Notes: generated by a model from the letters alone, not told the origin. DNA of 39,319 nt from an uncultured Clostridia bacterium (GCA_946186245.1 CAMHMN010000021.1:1-39319), one strand, 5' to 3'; numbered from the stretch's first letter, positions 6,964 through 15,523 are shown. Program-made: numbers and translations.

Positions 6964-8244
6964 TTAGTCTGAGGATTCAATTGTGCCCGCGTCGAGTCGT
7001 ATCATTTTGACATAGACCACCCGTTTTGGGGTTGCCTCGGAGACGGAAATGCGGTAGCCGCTGAATTCCACGCCCTCGCCGACCGAAGGAATCTTGCCCA
7101 TGCGTTCGGTGAGCCAGCCGCCGATGGTGACGGCTTCGGTGTTCTCGTCCTCCTGGATCTCCAGCATTTCAAAGACCTTGCTGAGAGAAGCGATACCCGA
7201 AACGATGTATCCTCCGTCGTCGCAATGCTCGATTTCGCTGATGATCTCGTCATTTTCGTCCCAGATTTCGCCCACCAGCTCTTCCAGAATGTCTTCCAGC
7301 GTAATGATGCCCACCGTTCCGCCGAATTCGTCAATGACGACCGCCATGTGGCACCTCGCGTGCTGGAAGATTTTCAGCAGCTCGGAGATTTTGGTGTTCT
7401 TGGGAATATACTCCACCGAAATCAGCATGGAGGGGATGTCTACCGTCTTGTCGAAATACATCTTCTCGTAAAAATCCCGTTCATGAAGGATTCCCACAAT
7501 GTTGTCGATGGTACCCTTGTAGACGGGAATGCGGGAGAAGTGGTTGTTCTTGAAGATCGAGGCGAATTTTTCCGGCGGTGTGGAGATTTCCGCCGCCAGA
7601 ATGTCAACGCGGGGCGTGAGAATGTGTACCACTTCAAGGTCGCTGAATTCAATGGCGGAACGGATCAACTCTCCCTGGTTCTCGCCGATGCCCCCTTCGT
7701 TCTGGGCTTCATCGACAATGGTGATCAGCTCGTCGTCGGTAATCGCCCCGCCTCCCTTCACGTCAATCAGCCTGGAAATGAGCTTTTTCCACTGGGTGAA
7801 AATCCAGTTGATGGGCGTGAGCAGCGTCTGCAATACCGAGATGAAGGGCGCGGAGAACATCGCGAAGCTCTCGGGAACTTCCTTTGCAATGCTTTTCGGT
7901 GTGATCTCGCTGAAAATCAGCAGCAGCACGGTCATGACCAGGGTGGAAATCGCCGCGCCGGCATCCCCGAAGAATGAAGTAAACAGCAGGGTGGCAATGG
8001 AAGAAGCGGCGATATTGACGATGTTGTTTCCGACCAGCACGGTGGAAAGCAGCTTGTCAAAATTCTCGGTGAGTTTGAGCGCACGGGAAGCCTTTTTGTT
8101 TCCGTCGGAGGCCATATTTTTGAGGCGTATCCGGTTCACACCGGAAAAGGCGGTTTCCGTCGCGGAAAAATACGCCGAAAAGATAATGAGCAGTACCAAA
8201 GATAGTATGCTTGCATATGTGGATTTCATGTCGTTATTATTCAT
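6964..8244 (-). CDS. DUF21-CBS-CorC_HlyC membrane protein (CNNM/TlyC family)
   Basis: The 426-residue protein has the three-part CNNM-like layout. A DUF21 membrane domain (about residues 10-190) starts with S-A-Y-F-S-A-T-E-T-A-F-S and contains a S-E-I-T-P-K-S-I-A-K-E motif. Two CBS domains (about 205-325) begin near V-V-H-I-L-T-P-R-V-D-I and include V-V-I-D-E-F-G-G-T-V-G-I-I-T-L-E-D. A C-terminal CorC_HlyC domain (about 345-420) contains G-G-W-L-T-E-R-M-G-K-I-P. Relatives are linked to Mg2+ efflux or homeostasis (CNNM, B. subtilis MpfA), with CBS domains sensing adenine nucleotides; the older name hemolysin is misleading. GGAGG at 8248-8252 precedes the ATG by only 3 nt, so a start at the ATG at 8229 is an alternative. 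Confidence 0.92.
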   Translation of the reverse strand: MNNNDMKSTYASILSLVLLIIFSAYFSATETAFSGVNRIRLKNMASDGNKKASRALKLTENFDKLLSTVLVGNNIVNIAASSIATLLFTSFFGDAGAAISTLVMTVLLLIFSEITPKSIAKEVPESFAMFSAPFISVLQTLLTPINWIFTQWKKLISRLIDVKGGGAITDDELITIVDEAQNEGGIGENQGELIRSAIEFSDLEVVHILTPRVDILAAEISTPPEKFASIFKNNHFSRIPVYKGTIDNIVGILHERDFYEKMYFDKTVDIPSMLISVEYIPKNTKISELLKIFQHARCHMAVVIDEFGGTVGIITLEDILEELVGEIWDENDEIISEIEHCDDGGYIVSGIASLSKVFEMLEIQEDENTEAVTIGGWLTERMGKIPSVGEGVEFSGYRISVSEATPKRVVYVKMIRLDAGTIESSD

Positions 8245-8282
8245 TAACCTCCCGATCAGTCTGAAGTGTGAATTTCATTTTT

Positions 8283-8311
8283 ATTTTATATCATTCCCAC
8301 TGATAATGCAA
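8283..8311 (-). promoter_or_regulatory. Promoter of the DUF21/CBS gene
   Basis: On the minus strand TTGCAT (8311-8306), a 17-bp spacer, TAAAAT (8288-8283). Confidence 0.65.
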
Positions 8312-8381
8312 CCGATATTTTGAAAAAGCCGTTGATTTTTGTGATGGACAGGACTTCTTGCCGTCATTCAAAAAATAGGTG

Positions 8382-8410
8382 TTGAACCAAACGCATAAAT
8401 GGAGTATAAT
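8382..8410 (+). promoter_or_regulatory. Promoter of the ABC exporter operon
   Basis: TTGAAC (8382-8387), a 17-bp spacer and a perfect TATAAT (8405-8410). Transcription would start near 8417. Confidence 0.8.
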
Positions 8411-8453
8411 AAAAAATAACACATCTATCACAAACGCGGGGATGGTTGAAAAA

Positions 8454-10205
8454 ATGTACAAATTACTCCGATTCTTAAAAGACTACAAAAAGGAAAGCAT
8501 TCTGGGACCGCTCTTCAAGCTGCTGGAGGCTTCGTTTGAGCTGCTGGTGCCGCTGGTGGTGGCTGCCATCATCGACAAGGGCATCGGCGGCGCGGACAGG
8601 GGCTATACCGTGAAAATGTGCCTGCTGCTGACAGGACTGGGCGTGGTGGGACTCATCAGCTCGGTCACCGCGCAGTTCTTTGCCGCCAAAGCCGCCGTCG
8701 GTTTCGCCGAGAAGGTGCGGCACGCGCTGTTCAAACACATTCAAAGCCTTTCCTATTCGGACATTGATTCCCTCGGCACTTCTACGCTTGTCACCCGCAT
8801 GACCAGCGACATGAACCAGGTGCAGTACGGGGTGAATATGACGCTGCGTCTGCTGCTGCGTTCGCCCTTCGTGGTGTTCGGCGCGATGATCATGGCCTTC
8901 ACGGTGGACGCGAAGGCGGCGCTGACCTTCGTCGTGACCATTCCGCTGCTGTCGGTAGTGGTGTTCGGCATCATGCTGGTCTGTATTCCGCTCTACCGCA
9001 AGGTACAGGAGAAGCTGGACGGCGTGCTGCTTTCCACCCGCGAGAATCTCACCGGCGTGCGCGTCATCCGTGCCTTCTGTAAGGAAGAAGAAGAAACGCA
9101 GCGCTTTCTCGATCGCAATGAAGCCCTCACCGACGCGCAGAAGTTCGTCGGAAGGATCTCCGCGCTGATGAATCCCGTCACGCTGGTGATCATCAACGGC
9201 TCGATCATTGCGCTGATCTACATCGGCGCACTGCGGGTGAATCAGGGAATCATCACCCAGGGCGCGGTGGTCGCACTCTACAATTATATGTCGCAGATCC
9301 TGGTGGAATTAATCAAGCTCGCCAATCTCATTATCAGCGTCACCAAATCCATCGCCTGCGGCAACCGCATTGAGTCGGTGCTGGAAATCCAGCCTTCCAT
9401 GACCTTCCCAAGTGAAGCAGAAGCGAAGCAGGGCGATTCTTCCTGCGAATACACTGTTGAATTCCGACACGCCGACCTGCGCTACGGAACATCCAATGAA
9501 AACGCGCTGACGGACATCGACTTCCGCGTAAAGAGGGGAGAGACAGTGGGCGTCATCGGCGGCACCGGTTCCGGCAAAAGCTCGCTGGTCAATATGATTC
9601 CGCGTTTCTACGACGCCTTCGCCGGCGAGGTGCTGGTGGACGGGGTGAACGTCAGGGAATACACCCGCGGCGCACTCCGTGAGAAGGTAGGAATGGTGCC
9701 ACAGAAGGCGGTGCTTTTCAAAGGCACGATACGGGACAATATGCGCTGGGGCAATCCCGGCGCTTCGGACGAGGAAATCCATGCCGCCATTGCCACGGCG
9801 CAGGCATCCGAAGTGGTGGCGGGCAAGCAGGGGGGGCTGGATTATGTGATTGCCCAGGGCGGAAAGAATCTGTCGGGCGGTCAGCGGCAGCGATTGACCA
9901 TTGCACGTGCCCTCGTGAAAAAACCGGAAATCCTGATTCTTGACGACAGCGCGTCAGCACTGGACTTCGCGACCGACGCGGCGCTGCGCAAGGCAATCAA
10001 GGCAATGGAAGGCAGTCCGACGGTCTTCATCGTGTCGCAGCGAGCCGCTTCCATCGCCCACGCCGACAGAATCATCGTCCTCGACGACGGAAAGATCGTC
10101 GGCATGGGGAAGCACGATGCGCTTCTGGAAAGCTGCGAAGTCTACCGCGAGATTTACCATTCCCAATTCAGCACCGAGAAAAACGGGAAGGAGGGTGCGA
10201 AATGA
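8454..10205 (+). CDS. Type IV ABC exporter half-transporter with degenerate ATP site
   Basis: This 583-residue protein has an N-terminal six-helix permease domain (about 1-315) and an ATPase domain. Walker A is G-G-T-G-S-G-K-S-S (about 366-374), the signature L-S-G-G-Q (about 473) is canonical, but Walker B reads I-L-I-L-D-D-S, with Asp in place of the catalytic Glu, and the switch reads V-S-Q-R, with Gln in place of His. This is the pattern of the degenerate subunit of heterodimers such as BmrC, LmrC or TM287. The partner at 10202 has the complementary residues and overlaps by 4 nt. Together they should export a drug-like, lipid or peptide substrate across the cytoplasmic membrane. The start at 8454 is preferred (GGGGATGG 8438-8445 upstream); 8442 is possible. 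Confidence 0.93.
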   Translation: MYKLLRFLKDYKKESILGPLFKLLEASFELLVPLVVAAIIDKGIGGADRGYTVKMCLLLTGLGVVGLISSVTAQFFAAKAAVGFAEKVRHALFKHIQSLSYSDIDSLGTSTLVTRMTSDMNQVQYGVNMTLRLLLRSPFVVFGAMIMAFTVDAKAALTFVVTIPLLSVVVFGIMLVCIPLYRKVQEKLDGVLLSTRENLTGVRVIRAFCKEEEETQRFLDRNEALTDAQKFVGRISALMNPVTLVIINGSIIALIYIGALRVNQGIITQGAVVALYNYMSQILVELIKLANLIISVTKSIACGNRIESVLEIQPSMTFPSEAEAKQGDSSCEYTVEFRHADLRYGTSNENALTDIDFRVKRGETVGVIGGTGSGKSSLVNMIPRFYDAFAGEVLVDGVNVREYTRGALREKVGMVPQKAVLFKGTIRDNMRWGNPGASDEEIHAAIATAQASEVVAGKQGGLDYVIAQGGKNLSGGQRQRLTIARALVKKPEILILDDSASALDFATDAALRKAIKAMEGSPTVFIVSQRAASIAHADRIIVLDDGKIVGMGKHDALLESCEVYREIYHSQFSTEKNGKEGAK

Positions 10206-11941
10206 GCCCCGAAACCAAAAGCACAATCAAAAAAGTGCTGCAATACATCGGCGTTCACCGCTTTCAGCTGGCGGCCTCGATTGTATTCGCCGGCGCTTCT
10301 GTGGCCCTGACGCTGTGGATTCCGCTGCTGATCGGCCGAGCCATCGACTGCATTATCGACGCGGGAAAGGTGGATTTTGCGCTCATCAAAGGCTATCTGC
10401 TCAAAATCGCGATTGCGGCGCTGGCGACAGCCCTTCTTCAATGGCTGATGAATACCGTCAACAACAAGATCACCTTCGAGGTGGTGCGGGACATCAGGGA
10501 CGAGGCATTCCGCAAGATTGAAAAGCTGCCGCTGGGCTACATCGATTCCCATTCTTACGGCGAGACGGTGAGCCGCGTCATTGCCGATGTGGATACCTTT
10601 GCCGACGGACTTCTGATGGGCTTTACCAATTTATTCACCGGCGTTGTCACGATCCTCGGCACGCTGGTGTTCATGCTGCTGCTTCACCCCGGCATTACGG
10701 CGGTTGTGGTGATTATGACGCCTATCTCGCTGTTTGTCGCTAAATACATCTCGACGCACACCCATGACATGTTCAAGCTGCAATCCGAAACGCGCGGACA
10801 GCAGACCGCTTTCATTGACGAGATGGTGAACAATCAGAAGGTGGTGCAGGCATTCTGCCATGAGGACGAGAACATGACGGAATTTGACGAAATCAACGCC
10901 CGCCTGTCGAAATACTCCCTCCGCGCCACCTTCTTTTCCTCGCTCACCAATCCCGGCACCCGTTTCGTCAACAATATCGTGTATGCCGCCGTTGCCCTGG
11001 TAGGCGCGTGTGCGGCTATCAACGGCAGCATCACCGCGGGCATTCTTTCCTCCTTCCTCAGCTATGTCAATCAGTACACTAAGCCCTTCAATGAAATCTC
11101 CGGCGTGATCACCGAGCTGCAAAACGCCCTGACCTGCGCCGGAAGAATCTTTGAGCTGATCGGGCAGCCGGCGCAGGTGAGTGACGAAGGCAATCCTGCG
11201 CTTGAATCGGTCAGGGGAGAGGTAGCGCTCAAGGATGTTTCCTTTTCCTATGTACCGGAAGTCAGCCTGATCGAGCATCTGAATCTGAATGTCCGCCACG
11301 GAAAGCGGGTCGCCATTGTGGGACCCACCGGCTGCGGCAAAACGACCCTGATCAACCTTCTCATGCGGTTCTATGACGTGAATGAAGGAAGCATTTCGGT
11401 GGACGGCAGCGACATCCGCGAAGTGACCCGCCACAGTCTGAGAAAGAATTACGGCATGGTGCTTCAGGAAACATGGCTGAAGAATGGCACTGTCCGTGAG
11501 AATCTCTGCATGGGCAAGCCGGACGCGACCGAAGAGGAAATGATTACGGCAGCCAAGGCATCGCATGCCCACAGCTTCATCAAGCGTCTGCCGCAGGGAT
11601 ATGACACGCAATTAAGCGAAGACGGCGGCAGCCTTTCGCAGGGGCAGAAGCAGCTGCTCTGCATTGCACGCGTCATGCTCTGTCTGCCCCCCATGCTGAT
11701 TCTGGACGAAGCGACTTCCTCCATCGACACCCGCACGGAATTGAAGATTCAGGACGCCTTCGCCCGCATGATGAAGGGAAGAACCAGCTTCATTGTCGCC
11801 CACCGGCTTTCCACCGTACGGGACGCGGACATCATCCTTGTGATGAAGGACGGGCACATCATCGAGCAGGGCAATCACAGCACGCTGCTGCAGAAGGGCG
11901 GTTTTTATTCCAAGCTGTATTACAGCCAGTTCGATGGTTGA
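10202..11941 (+). CDS. Type IV ABC exporter half-transporter, catalytic partner
   Basis: The 579-residue protein has a six-helix permease domain (about 1-320) and an ATPase domain with Walker A G-P-T-G-C-G-K-T-T (about 375), Walker B M-L-I-L-D-E-A-T-S-S (about 498, catalytic Glu present) and switch V-A-H-R (His present). Its signature is L-S-Q-G-Q-K-Q instead of LSGGQ. That is what is known for TM288/BmrD-like partners: the noncanonical signature pairs with the Walker motifs of the other subunit, leaving one working ATP site. The ATG overlaps the upstream stop (ATGA), which implies translational coupling and fixed stoichiometry. No clear terminator was seen after it. Confidence 0.94.
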   Translation: MSPETKSTIKKVLQYIGVHRFQLAASIVFAGASVALTLWIPLLIGRAIDCIIDAGKVDFALIKGYLLKIAIAALATALLQWLMNTVNNKITFEVVRDIRDEAFRKIEKLPLGYIDSHSYGETVSRVIADVDTFADGLLMGFTNLFTGVVTILGTLVFMLLLHPGITAVVVIMTPISLFVAKYISTHTHDMFKLQSETRGQQTAFIDEMVNNQKVVQAFCHEDENMTEFDEINARLSKYSLRATFFSSLTNPGTRFVNNIVYAAVALVGACAAINGSITAGILSSFLSYVNQYTKPFNEISGVITELQNALTCAGRIFELIGQPAQVSDEGNPALESVRGEVALKDVSFSYVPEVSLIEHLNLNVRHGKRVAIVGPTGCGKTTLINLLMRFYDVNEGSISVDGSDIREVTRHSLRKNYGMVLQETWLKNGTVRENLCMGKPDATEEEMITAAKASHAHSFIKRLPQGYDTQLSEDGGSLSQGQKQLLCIARVMLCLPPMLILDEATSSIDTRTELKIQDAFARMMKGRTSFIVAHRLSTVRDADIILVMKDGHIIEQGNHSTLLQKGGFYSKLYYSQFDG

Positions 11942-12033
11942 ATTGTGGCAGAAGGCTTCGGATGATTGTGCAGAATCTACAAATTAGTGGCTGTGACTGG
12001 ACGTATTTTTTTATACATTAAAAAACTTGCTGG

Positions 12034-12062
12034 TTGTATTCTTATTTCAGGTGTGTTATAAT
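12034..12062 (+). promoter_or_regulatory. Promoter of the sugar transferase gene
   Basis: TTGTAT (12034-12039), a 17-bp spacer and TATAAT (12057-12062) with extended -10 TG. The roughly 90-nt leader contains ACGGAGTTGAA twice (12070-12080 and 12142-12152); the second copy supplies the ribosome site. Confidence 0.75.
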
Positions 12063-12156
12063 GAAGTTCACGGAGTTGAACTAAACACTTCTTCGTGCAG
12101 AAAAGAAGTTTATTTTGTAGGGAATGACGGAATGAAAACTAACGGAGTTGAAAAGA

Positions 12157-12978
12157 ATGTACAAGACCAGATCCGACAATGAGATAAAGAATGTCGGTCT
12201 ACCGGAGGATGAAATGCCCGAAAGCGAGATTGTCATTGAGGAAGAAATCCCCGTCTATAAGCCTACCGGTACCCCGAACAGCACGGACGATATGGAATGG
12301 GGCGATCTCACGGTGTTCGGACCTATTCTGCCTCCGGGAACGGACATGCTGAAGAATAAGCCGGTATACCGCTTTTTCAAGCGTTTTTTCGATGTGGTTC
12401 TCAGTGTGTTTGCGTTGATCGTGCTGTTTCCCTTTATGCTTTTGATCGCGCTGATTATTTTCCTCGACGATCCGCACGGAAGTCCCCTGTTTATCCAGAC
12501 CCGCACAGGCAAGAACGGCAAGGAATTCAGGCTCTTCAAATTCCGCTCGATGGTGGTCAATGCCGAAGCACTGTTGGAGGAGCTCAGAAAAAAGGGCATC
12601 TCCTTCAAGGCACCCAATGACCCGACCTACAAGGTGAAGGACGACCCGCGTATGACGCGCTTCGGGAAATTTATCCGCAAGACGAGCATCGACGAGCTGC
12701 CCCAGCTGCTCAATATTATCATGGGGCATATGAGCATCGTCGGTCCCAGACCTCCGCTTCCGCGCGAGGTCAAGCTGTACAATGAATTCACCATGCAGCG
12801 GCTGCTGATGCGGCCGGGGCTGACCTGCATCTGGCAGAGTACCCACAATCGTGACGACATTCTGTTCCCAGAATGGATGAAGATGGATGTGACCTACCTG
12901 CACGAATGCAGTTTTCTGCTGGACTGCAAGCTGATCATCAAGACCTTCGCGGTGGTTTTTACTGCCAACGGCAACTGA
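12157..12978 (+). CDS. Polyprenyl-phosphate sugar-1-phosphate transferase (PHPT family)
   Basis: The 273-residue protein belongs to the bacterial sugar transferase family (PF02397; WcaJ, PglC, WbaP), which starts glycan assembly by moving a sugar-1-phosphate from a UDP-sugar onto undecaprenyl phosphate. Present are the R-F-F-D-V-V-L-S helix entry and re-entrant hydrophobic segment (about 76-105), the F-R-L-F-K-F-R-S-M block, R-x-T-R-F-G-K-F-I-R-K-T-S-I-D-E-L-P-Q with the catalytic Asp-Glu pair, and V-G-P-R-P followed by R-P-G-L-T. About 70 acidic residues with no membrane helix precede the core, longer than PglC and lacking the four-helix part of WbaP. The start at 12157 has GGAG 9 nt upstream. 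It is monocistronic, not next to other capsule genes, so the glycan it primes is unknown. Confidence 0.92.
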   Translation: MYKTRSDNEIKNVGLPEDEMPESEIVIEEEIPVYKPTGTPNSTDDMEWGDLTVFGPILPPGTDMLKNKPVYRFFKRFFDVVLSVFALIVLFPFMLLIALIIFLDDPHGSPLFIQTRTGKNGKEFRLFKFRSMVVNAEALLEELRKKGISFKAPNDPTYKVKDDPRMTRFGKFIRKTSIDELPQLLNIIMGHMSIVGPRPPLPREVKLYNEFTMQRLLMRPGLTCIWQSTHNRDDILFPEWMKMDVTYLHECSFLLDCKLIIKTFAVVFTANGN

Positions 12979-13009
12979 TTTTTCTCAATACTGTTTTAGC
13001 AACATAAAA

Positions 13010-13046
13010 GCGGCGAGTGCCTGAATGCAGGGCCTCGCCGTTTTTC
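13010..13046 (+). terminator. Terminator after the sugar transferase
   Basis: A stem CGGCGAG (13011-13017) and CTCGCCG (13034-13040), followed by TTTTTC. Confidence 0.85.
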
Positions 13047-13062
13047 AAATCTATTCGGGACG

Positions 13063-13101
13063 AAAAAAGCTGCCTGCCTCCGTCCCCGGAAGCGGGCAGC
13101 C
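13063..13101 (-). terminator. Minus-strand terminator after the CofE-like gene
   Basis: On the minus strand a GCTGCC...GGCAGC stem with an internal bulge (arms 13069-13074 and 13095-13100) is followed by TTTTTT (13068-13063). Confidence 0.7.
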
Positions 13102-13131
13102 TGAATGGCCGAAATCCTTTGTCTGATTTTC

Positions 13132-13863
13132 TCAGCCGATCTTGCGCACGATGCAGAGAGGAGTCTGTTCGTGACCCTGACCGAGGGGGTTGTCCTTGAA
13201 GATTCTGGAATAGAATTCATCCGGAACGTCCTGCGAAGGCTTGCCGAGAATATTGACGCCGATGTCGTTGGCGTCTACCACGATAACCTGATGACCGCCC
13301 ATCTCCTCGGTGAATTTCTTTGCGGCGTCATGGGGCTTGTCGGGAGCCATCTTGGCATATCCGTTGTAGGGAGGAATGGTGCAGTCGCAGGGACCGTCGA
13401 TGGCCCTTGCGTCGGGGCCGAGAATGTTGTAGAAAACGCCGCGCTTGCCAAAGAGCTTGCAGATGCCGGAGATAATAGCGGCAAAGATGATCTTGGGACG
13501 ACCGACAGAACGGATGGCCAGCTCCATGGTTTCGGGCATGCCCAGACCGATGCCGTAGGGGGATTTGTAAACGAATTTGGTAAGGAATCTGGCCAGACGA
13601 GAGGGCTTGATATCCTCGATCTTGAAGGCACGTCCCTGGCTGATGGCGAGAATCTTCTCGCTCATGTAGATCATATCGCCGTCCTGAAGGTAGGGCTTGA
13701 CCAGCTCATTGAGCAGAGCCACGAGGTCGTCGCCGCTCTTGATAATGGGAGTCTTGACGGGATAGCGCTCAAAGCTGCCGTCGTCAGTGGTAATCACAAG
13801 GTTTTTTCCCTCGTTGGGGGTAAAGGGCATGTTCTGTACTGCTTCTTTAACTTCTTCGCTCAT
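13132..13863 (-). CDS. Coenzyme F420-0:L-glutamate ligase (CofE) family protein
   Basis: This 243-residue protein matches the CofE fold family (PF01996). It has a P-V-K-T-P-I-I-K-S-G-D-D segment near residue 35, G-D-M-I-Y-M-S-E-K-I-L-A-I-S-Q-G-R at about 61-77, G-P-D-A-R-A-I-D-G-P-C-D, and V-V-D-A-N-D-I-G-V-N near the C-terminus. In archaea and actinobacteria CofE adds glutamate to F420-0 with GTP. Clostridial relatives are common where no F420 synthesis is known, so the acceptor here is uncertain and the family name should not be read as function. ATG 13863 has AGAGG 10 nt upstream. Single gene with its own promoter (13920-13948) and terminator. Confidence 0.8.
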   Translation of the reverse strand: MSEEVKEAVQNMPFTPNEGKNLVITTDDGSFERYPVKTPIIKSGDDLVALLNELVKPYLQDGDMIYMSEKILAISQGRAFKIEDIKPSRLARFLTKFVYKSPYGIGLGMPETMELAIRSVGRPKIIFAAIISGICKLFGKRGVFYNILGPDARAIDGPCDCTIPPYNGYAKMAPDKPHDAAKKFTEEMGGHQVIVVDANDIGVNILGKPSQDVPDEFYSRIFKDNPLGQGHEQTPLCIVRKIG

Positions 13864-13919
13864 AAACACAATTCCTCTTTTCAACTTATTATCATAAATA
13901 AATCTTAATGACAATTCAT

Positions 13920-13948
13920 ATTATAAAGCCTGCAACGGTAAAATGCAA
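13920..13948 (-). promoter_or_regulatory. Promoter of the CofE-like gene
   Basis: On the minus strand TTGCAT (13948-13943), a 17-bp spacer and a perfect TATAAT (13925-13920). Confidence 0.8.
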
Positions 13949-14027
13949 GCGGCTTTGAAAGATTCGCCGTTATTCTGCAAAATATTGCTCCGAAAGTGTA
14001 TCTTTTAATATAATTCCCCAGAAATCA

Positions 14028-14897
14028 TTATCTCTTCTTCTTGAAGATAACGCCGACCACCTTGGGACCTGCGTTGACAGCGATCGCGGCGCCGATCTGA
14101 TAGAATCCGGCGGCAGGATAGCCCAGCTTGTCATACATCGCCTTGGCCAGGTCGTCGCAGACCGAACTGTCGTTGCCGTAGACAATGCAATAAGGCGTCT
14201 GCGGCTCGATTTCGGCAGCCGTCTTCTTGACGATGGTGGGAATCAGCAGCTTTTCGCCCCGCACCTTGTCCTCAGTGGTGATCACATGGTCAAAAATTCT
14301 CATGATGGGTTTGAGTCCCAGCGCGTCGCCCACGAATGCGGCGGCGGCCGGAATGCGTCCCGACTTCTTGGCGTATTTGAGCGTGTAGGGGGCAAAGAAA
14401 ACGGTGCAGTTCTCCACCCAGTTGTTGATGAAATCGACGATCTGCTCCACGGTTGCGCCGCGCTGCACCATTTTGGCGGCTTCCACAGCCGCGTATCCGT
14501 ATGCGCCGGAATAGCTTCTGCCGTCGATGGAGATAAAGCGGATTTTTCCAACCGCGTCGGGATTGTCTTCATAGAAATTGTCGGCCGCCATGATGGAATT
14601 GTTGTATGTAGCCGAGCCCTGGGCGTTGATCAGCACGCAGATGACGTCGGTAACGCCATCCTTGTACATCTCCTCGTAAACTTCCTGAAATTCAAAGGCG
14701 GTGAACTGCGAGGTGAGCGGCAGACCGTCGTAGGCTTCCATCATGGAATAAAACTTCTCGTTGCTGAAATCCACTCTGCTGACGTAGGACTTGTCGCCGA
14801 TCGCCACCTTGAAGGGAACCACCTTGATGTTGTACTTTTTTTCATGTTTTTCGGAAATGTCGCTTGCCGAGTCAGTGATGATTCTGATTTTTGACAT
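14028..14897 (-). CDS. DegV family (FakB-like) fatty-acid-binding protein
   Basis: The 289-residue protein has the full DegV fold: I-R-I-I-T-D-S-A-S-D-I at residues 4-14, then V-V-P-F-K-V, a T-S-Q-F motif near residue 63 corresponding to the family T-S-Q-P segment, and K-K-S-G-R-I at about 174-179. Family members bind a fatty acid and, as FakB, present it to the kinase FakA to make acyl-phosphate for phospholipid synthesis. No FakA (DAK2-type kinase) is in this window. The gene lies 66 bp downstream of a MarR-family gene on the same strand with no strong promoter between, so the pair is probably an operon. GGAGAGG precedes the ATG at 14897. A second DegV protein lies at 36101-36949. Confidence 0.92.
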   Translation of the reverse strand: MSKIRIITDSASDISEKHEKKYNIKVVPFKVAIGDKSYVSRVDFSNEKFYSMMEAYDGLPLTSQFTAFEFQEVYEEMYKDGVTDVICVLINAQGSATYNNSIMAADNFYEDNPDAVGKIRFISIDGRSYSGAYGYAAVEAAKMVQRGATVEQIVDFINNWVENCTVFFAPYTLKYAKKSGRIPAAAAFVGDALGLKPIMRIFDHVITTEDKVRGEKLLIPTIVKKTAAEIEPQTPYCIVYGNDSSVCDDLAKAMYDKLGYPAAGFYQIGAAIAVNAGPKVVGVIFKKKR

Positions 14898-14963
14898 TAT
14901 AATACCTCTCCTAACGTACGATACAAATCATTAATTAACCAATTACAAACCAAACAAAATAAA

Positions 14964-15431
14964 TCAATGCGCCGCGATCAGCGCTTCGGGCTCCTCGGTG
15001 AGGGAGAAGAGATTGTTGCTGATGGTAAAGAGCGTCCGGTAAAAGACCTCAAGGTCGGCTGTTGGAATAGAGCCGCTGACATATTCCAGCGCATTATCAA
15101 TCAGTCGGTCAAGGTCACGGGCGATACTCTTTCCCGCTTCTGTGAGAGTAAGTTTGTTTTTGTACTTCTGTCCGCCTCCTGAACATTTGGTGATAAAGCC
15201 TTTGTCGATAAGCTCCGACACTACGCGGGAAATCTGCGCCTTGTCCATATGACCTGCCTGGGAAAGCTCAGAGGCGGTAAGGCCTTCCTCGGTTTCTCCC
15301 AGCTGCACCATAAAGAGCACATGCGAGCTTTTGAGACCGTAGGACTGCATGATCTCGCTTTTGATCTTCTGAATGCTCTTGCATATGAGCGACATGGAAA
15401 CGTCAAACAATTCAAATCTGTTTTCCTGCAT
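14964..15431 (-). CDS. MarR family transcriptional regulator
   Basis: This 155-residue protein has a winged helix-turn-helix domain with the MarR pattern: L-T-A-S-E-L-S-Q (about 57-64), then M-D-K-A-Q-I-S-R-V-V-S-E-L-I-D-K-G-F-I (recognition helix and start of the wing), K-N-K-L-T-L-T-E-A-G (wing end), flanked by N- and C-terminal dimerisation helices. The ATG at 15431 has AAGGA 9 nt upstream. A perfect palindrome, TGTTGA-TATG-TCAACA, overlaps the -35 of its own promoter and is a good candidate for autoregulation. Because it precedes a DegV/FakB-like gene, a FabT-like role in sensing fatty-acid or acyl-ACP status is an attractive inference, but the ligand is not visible in the sequence. Confidence 0.9.
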   Translation of the reverse strand: MQENRFELFDVSMSLICKSIQKIKSEIMQSYGLKSSHVLFMVQLGETEEGLTASELSQAGHMDKAQISRVVSELIDKGFITKCSGGGQKYKNKLTLTEAGKSIARDLDRLIDNALEYVSGSIPTADLEVFYRTLFTISNNLFSLTEEPEALIAAH

Positions 15432-15492
15432 AATTGATCGTCCTTTCACGATACAGGGAAAATCATATGCTGCATCGCTGCAGCCTGTAGTC

Positions 15493-15522
15493 ATTATAGC
15501 TTAATTTTGTTGATATGTCAAC
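15493..15522 (-). promoter_or_regulatory. Consensus promoter of the MarR-DegV operon
   Basis: On the minus strand a perfect TTGACA (15522-15517), a 17-bp spacer and a perfect TATAAT (15498-15493). Such a strong promoter usually needs repression. Confidence 0.88.
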
Positions 15523-15523
15523 A
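15508..15523. promoter_or_regulatory. Palindromic operator candidate over the -35 box
   Basis: TGTTGA and TCAACA form a perfect 6-bp inverted repeat with a 4-bp spacer, covering the -35 hexamer of the MarR promoter. The size and position fit a MarR dimer site; binding is inferred. Confidence 0.7.

Noticed and set aside
10631-11611. 326-codon minus-strand open frame opposite the second ABC gene
   Set aside because: The plus strand has every ABC exporter motif; the opposite frame shows no family motif or ribosome site.
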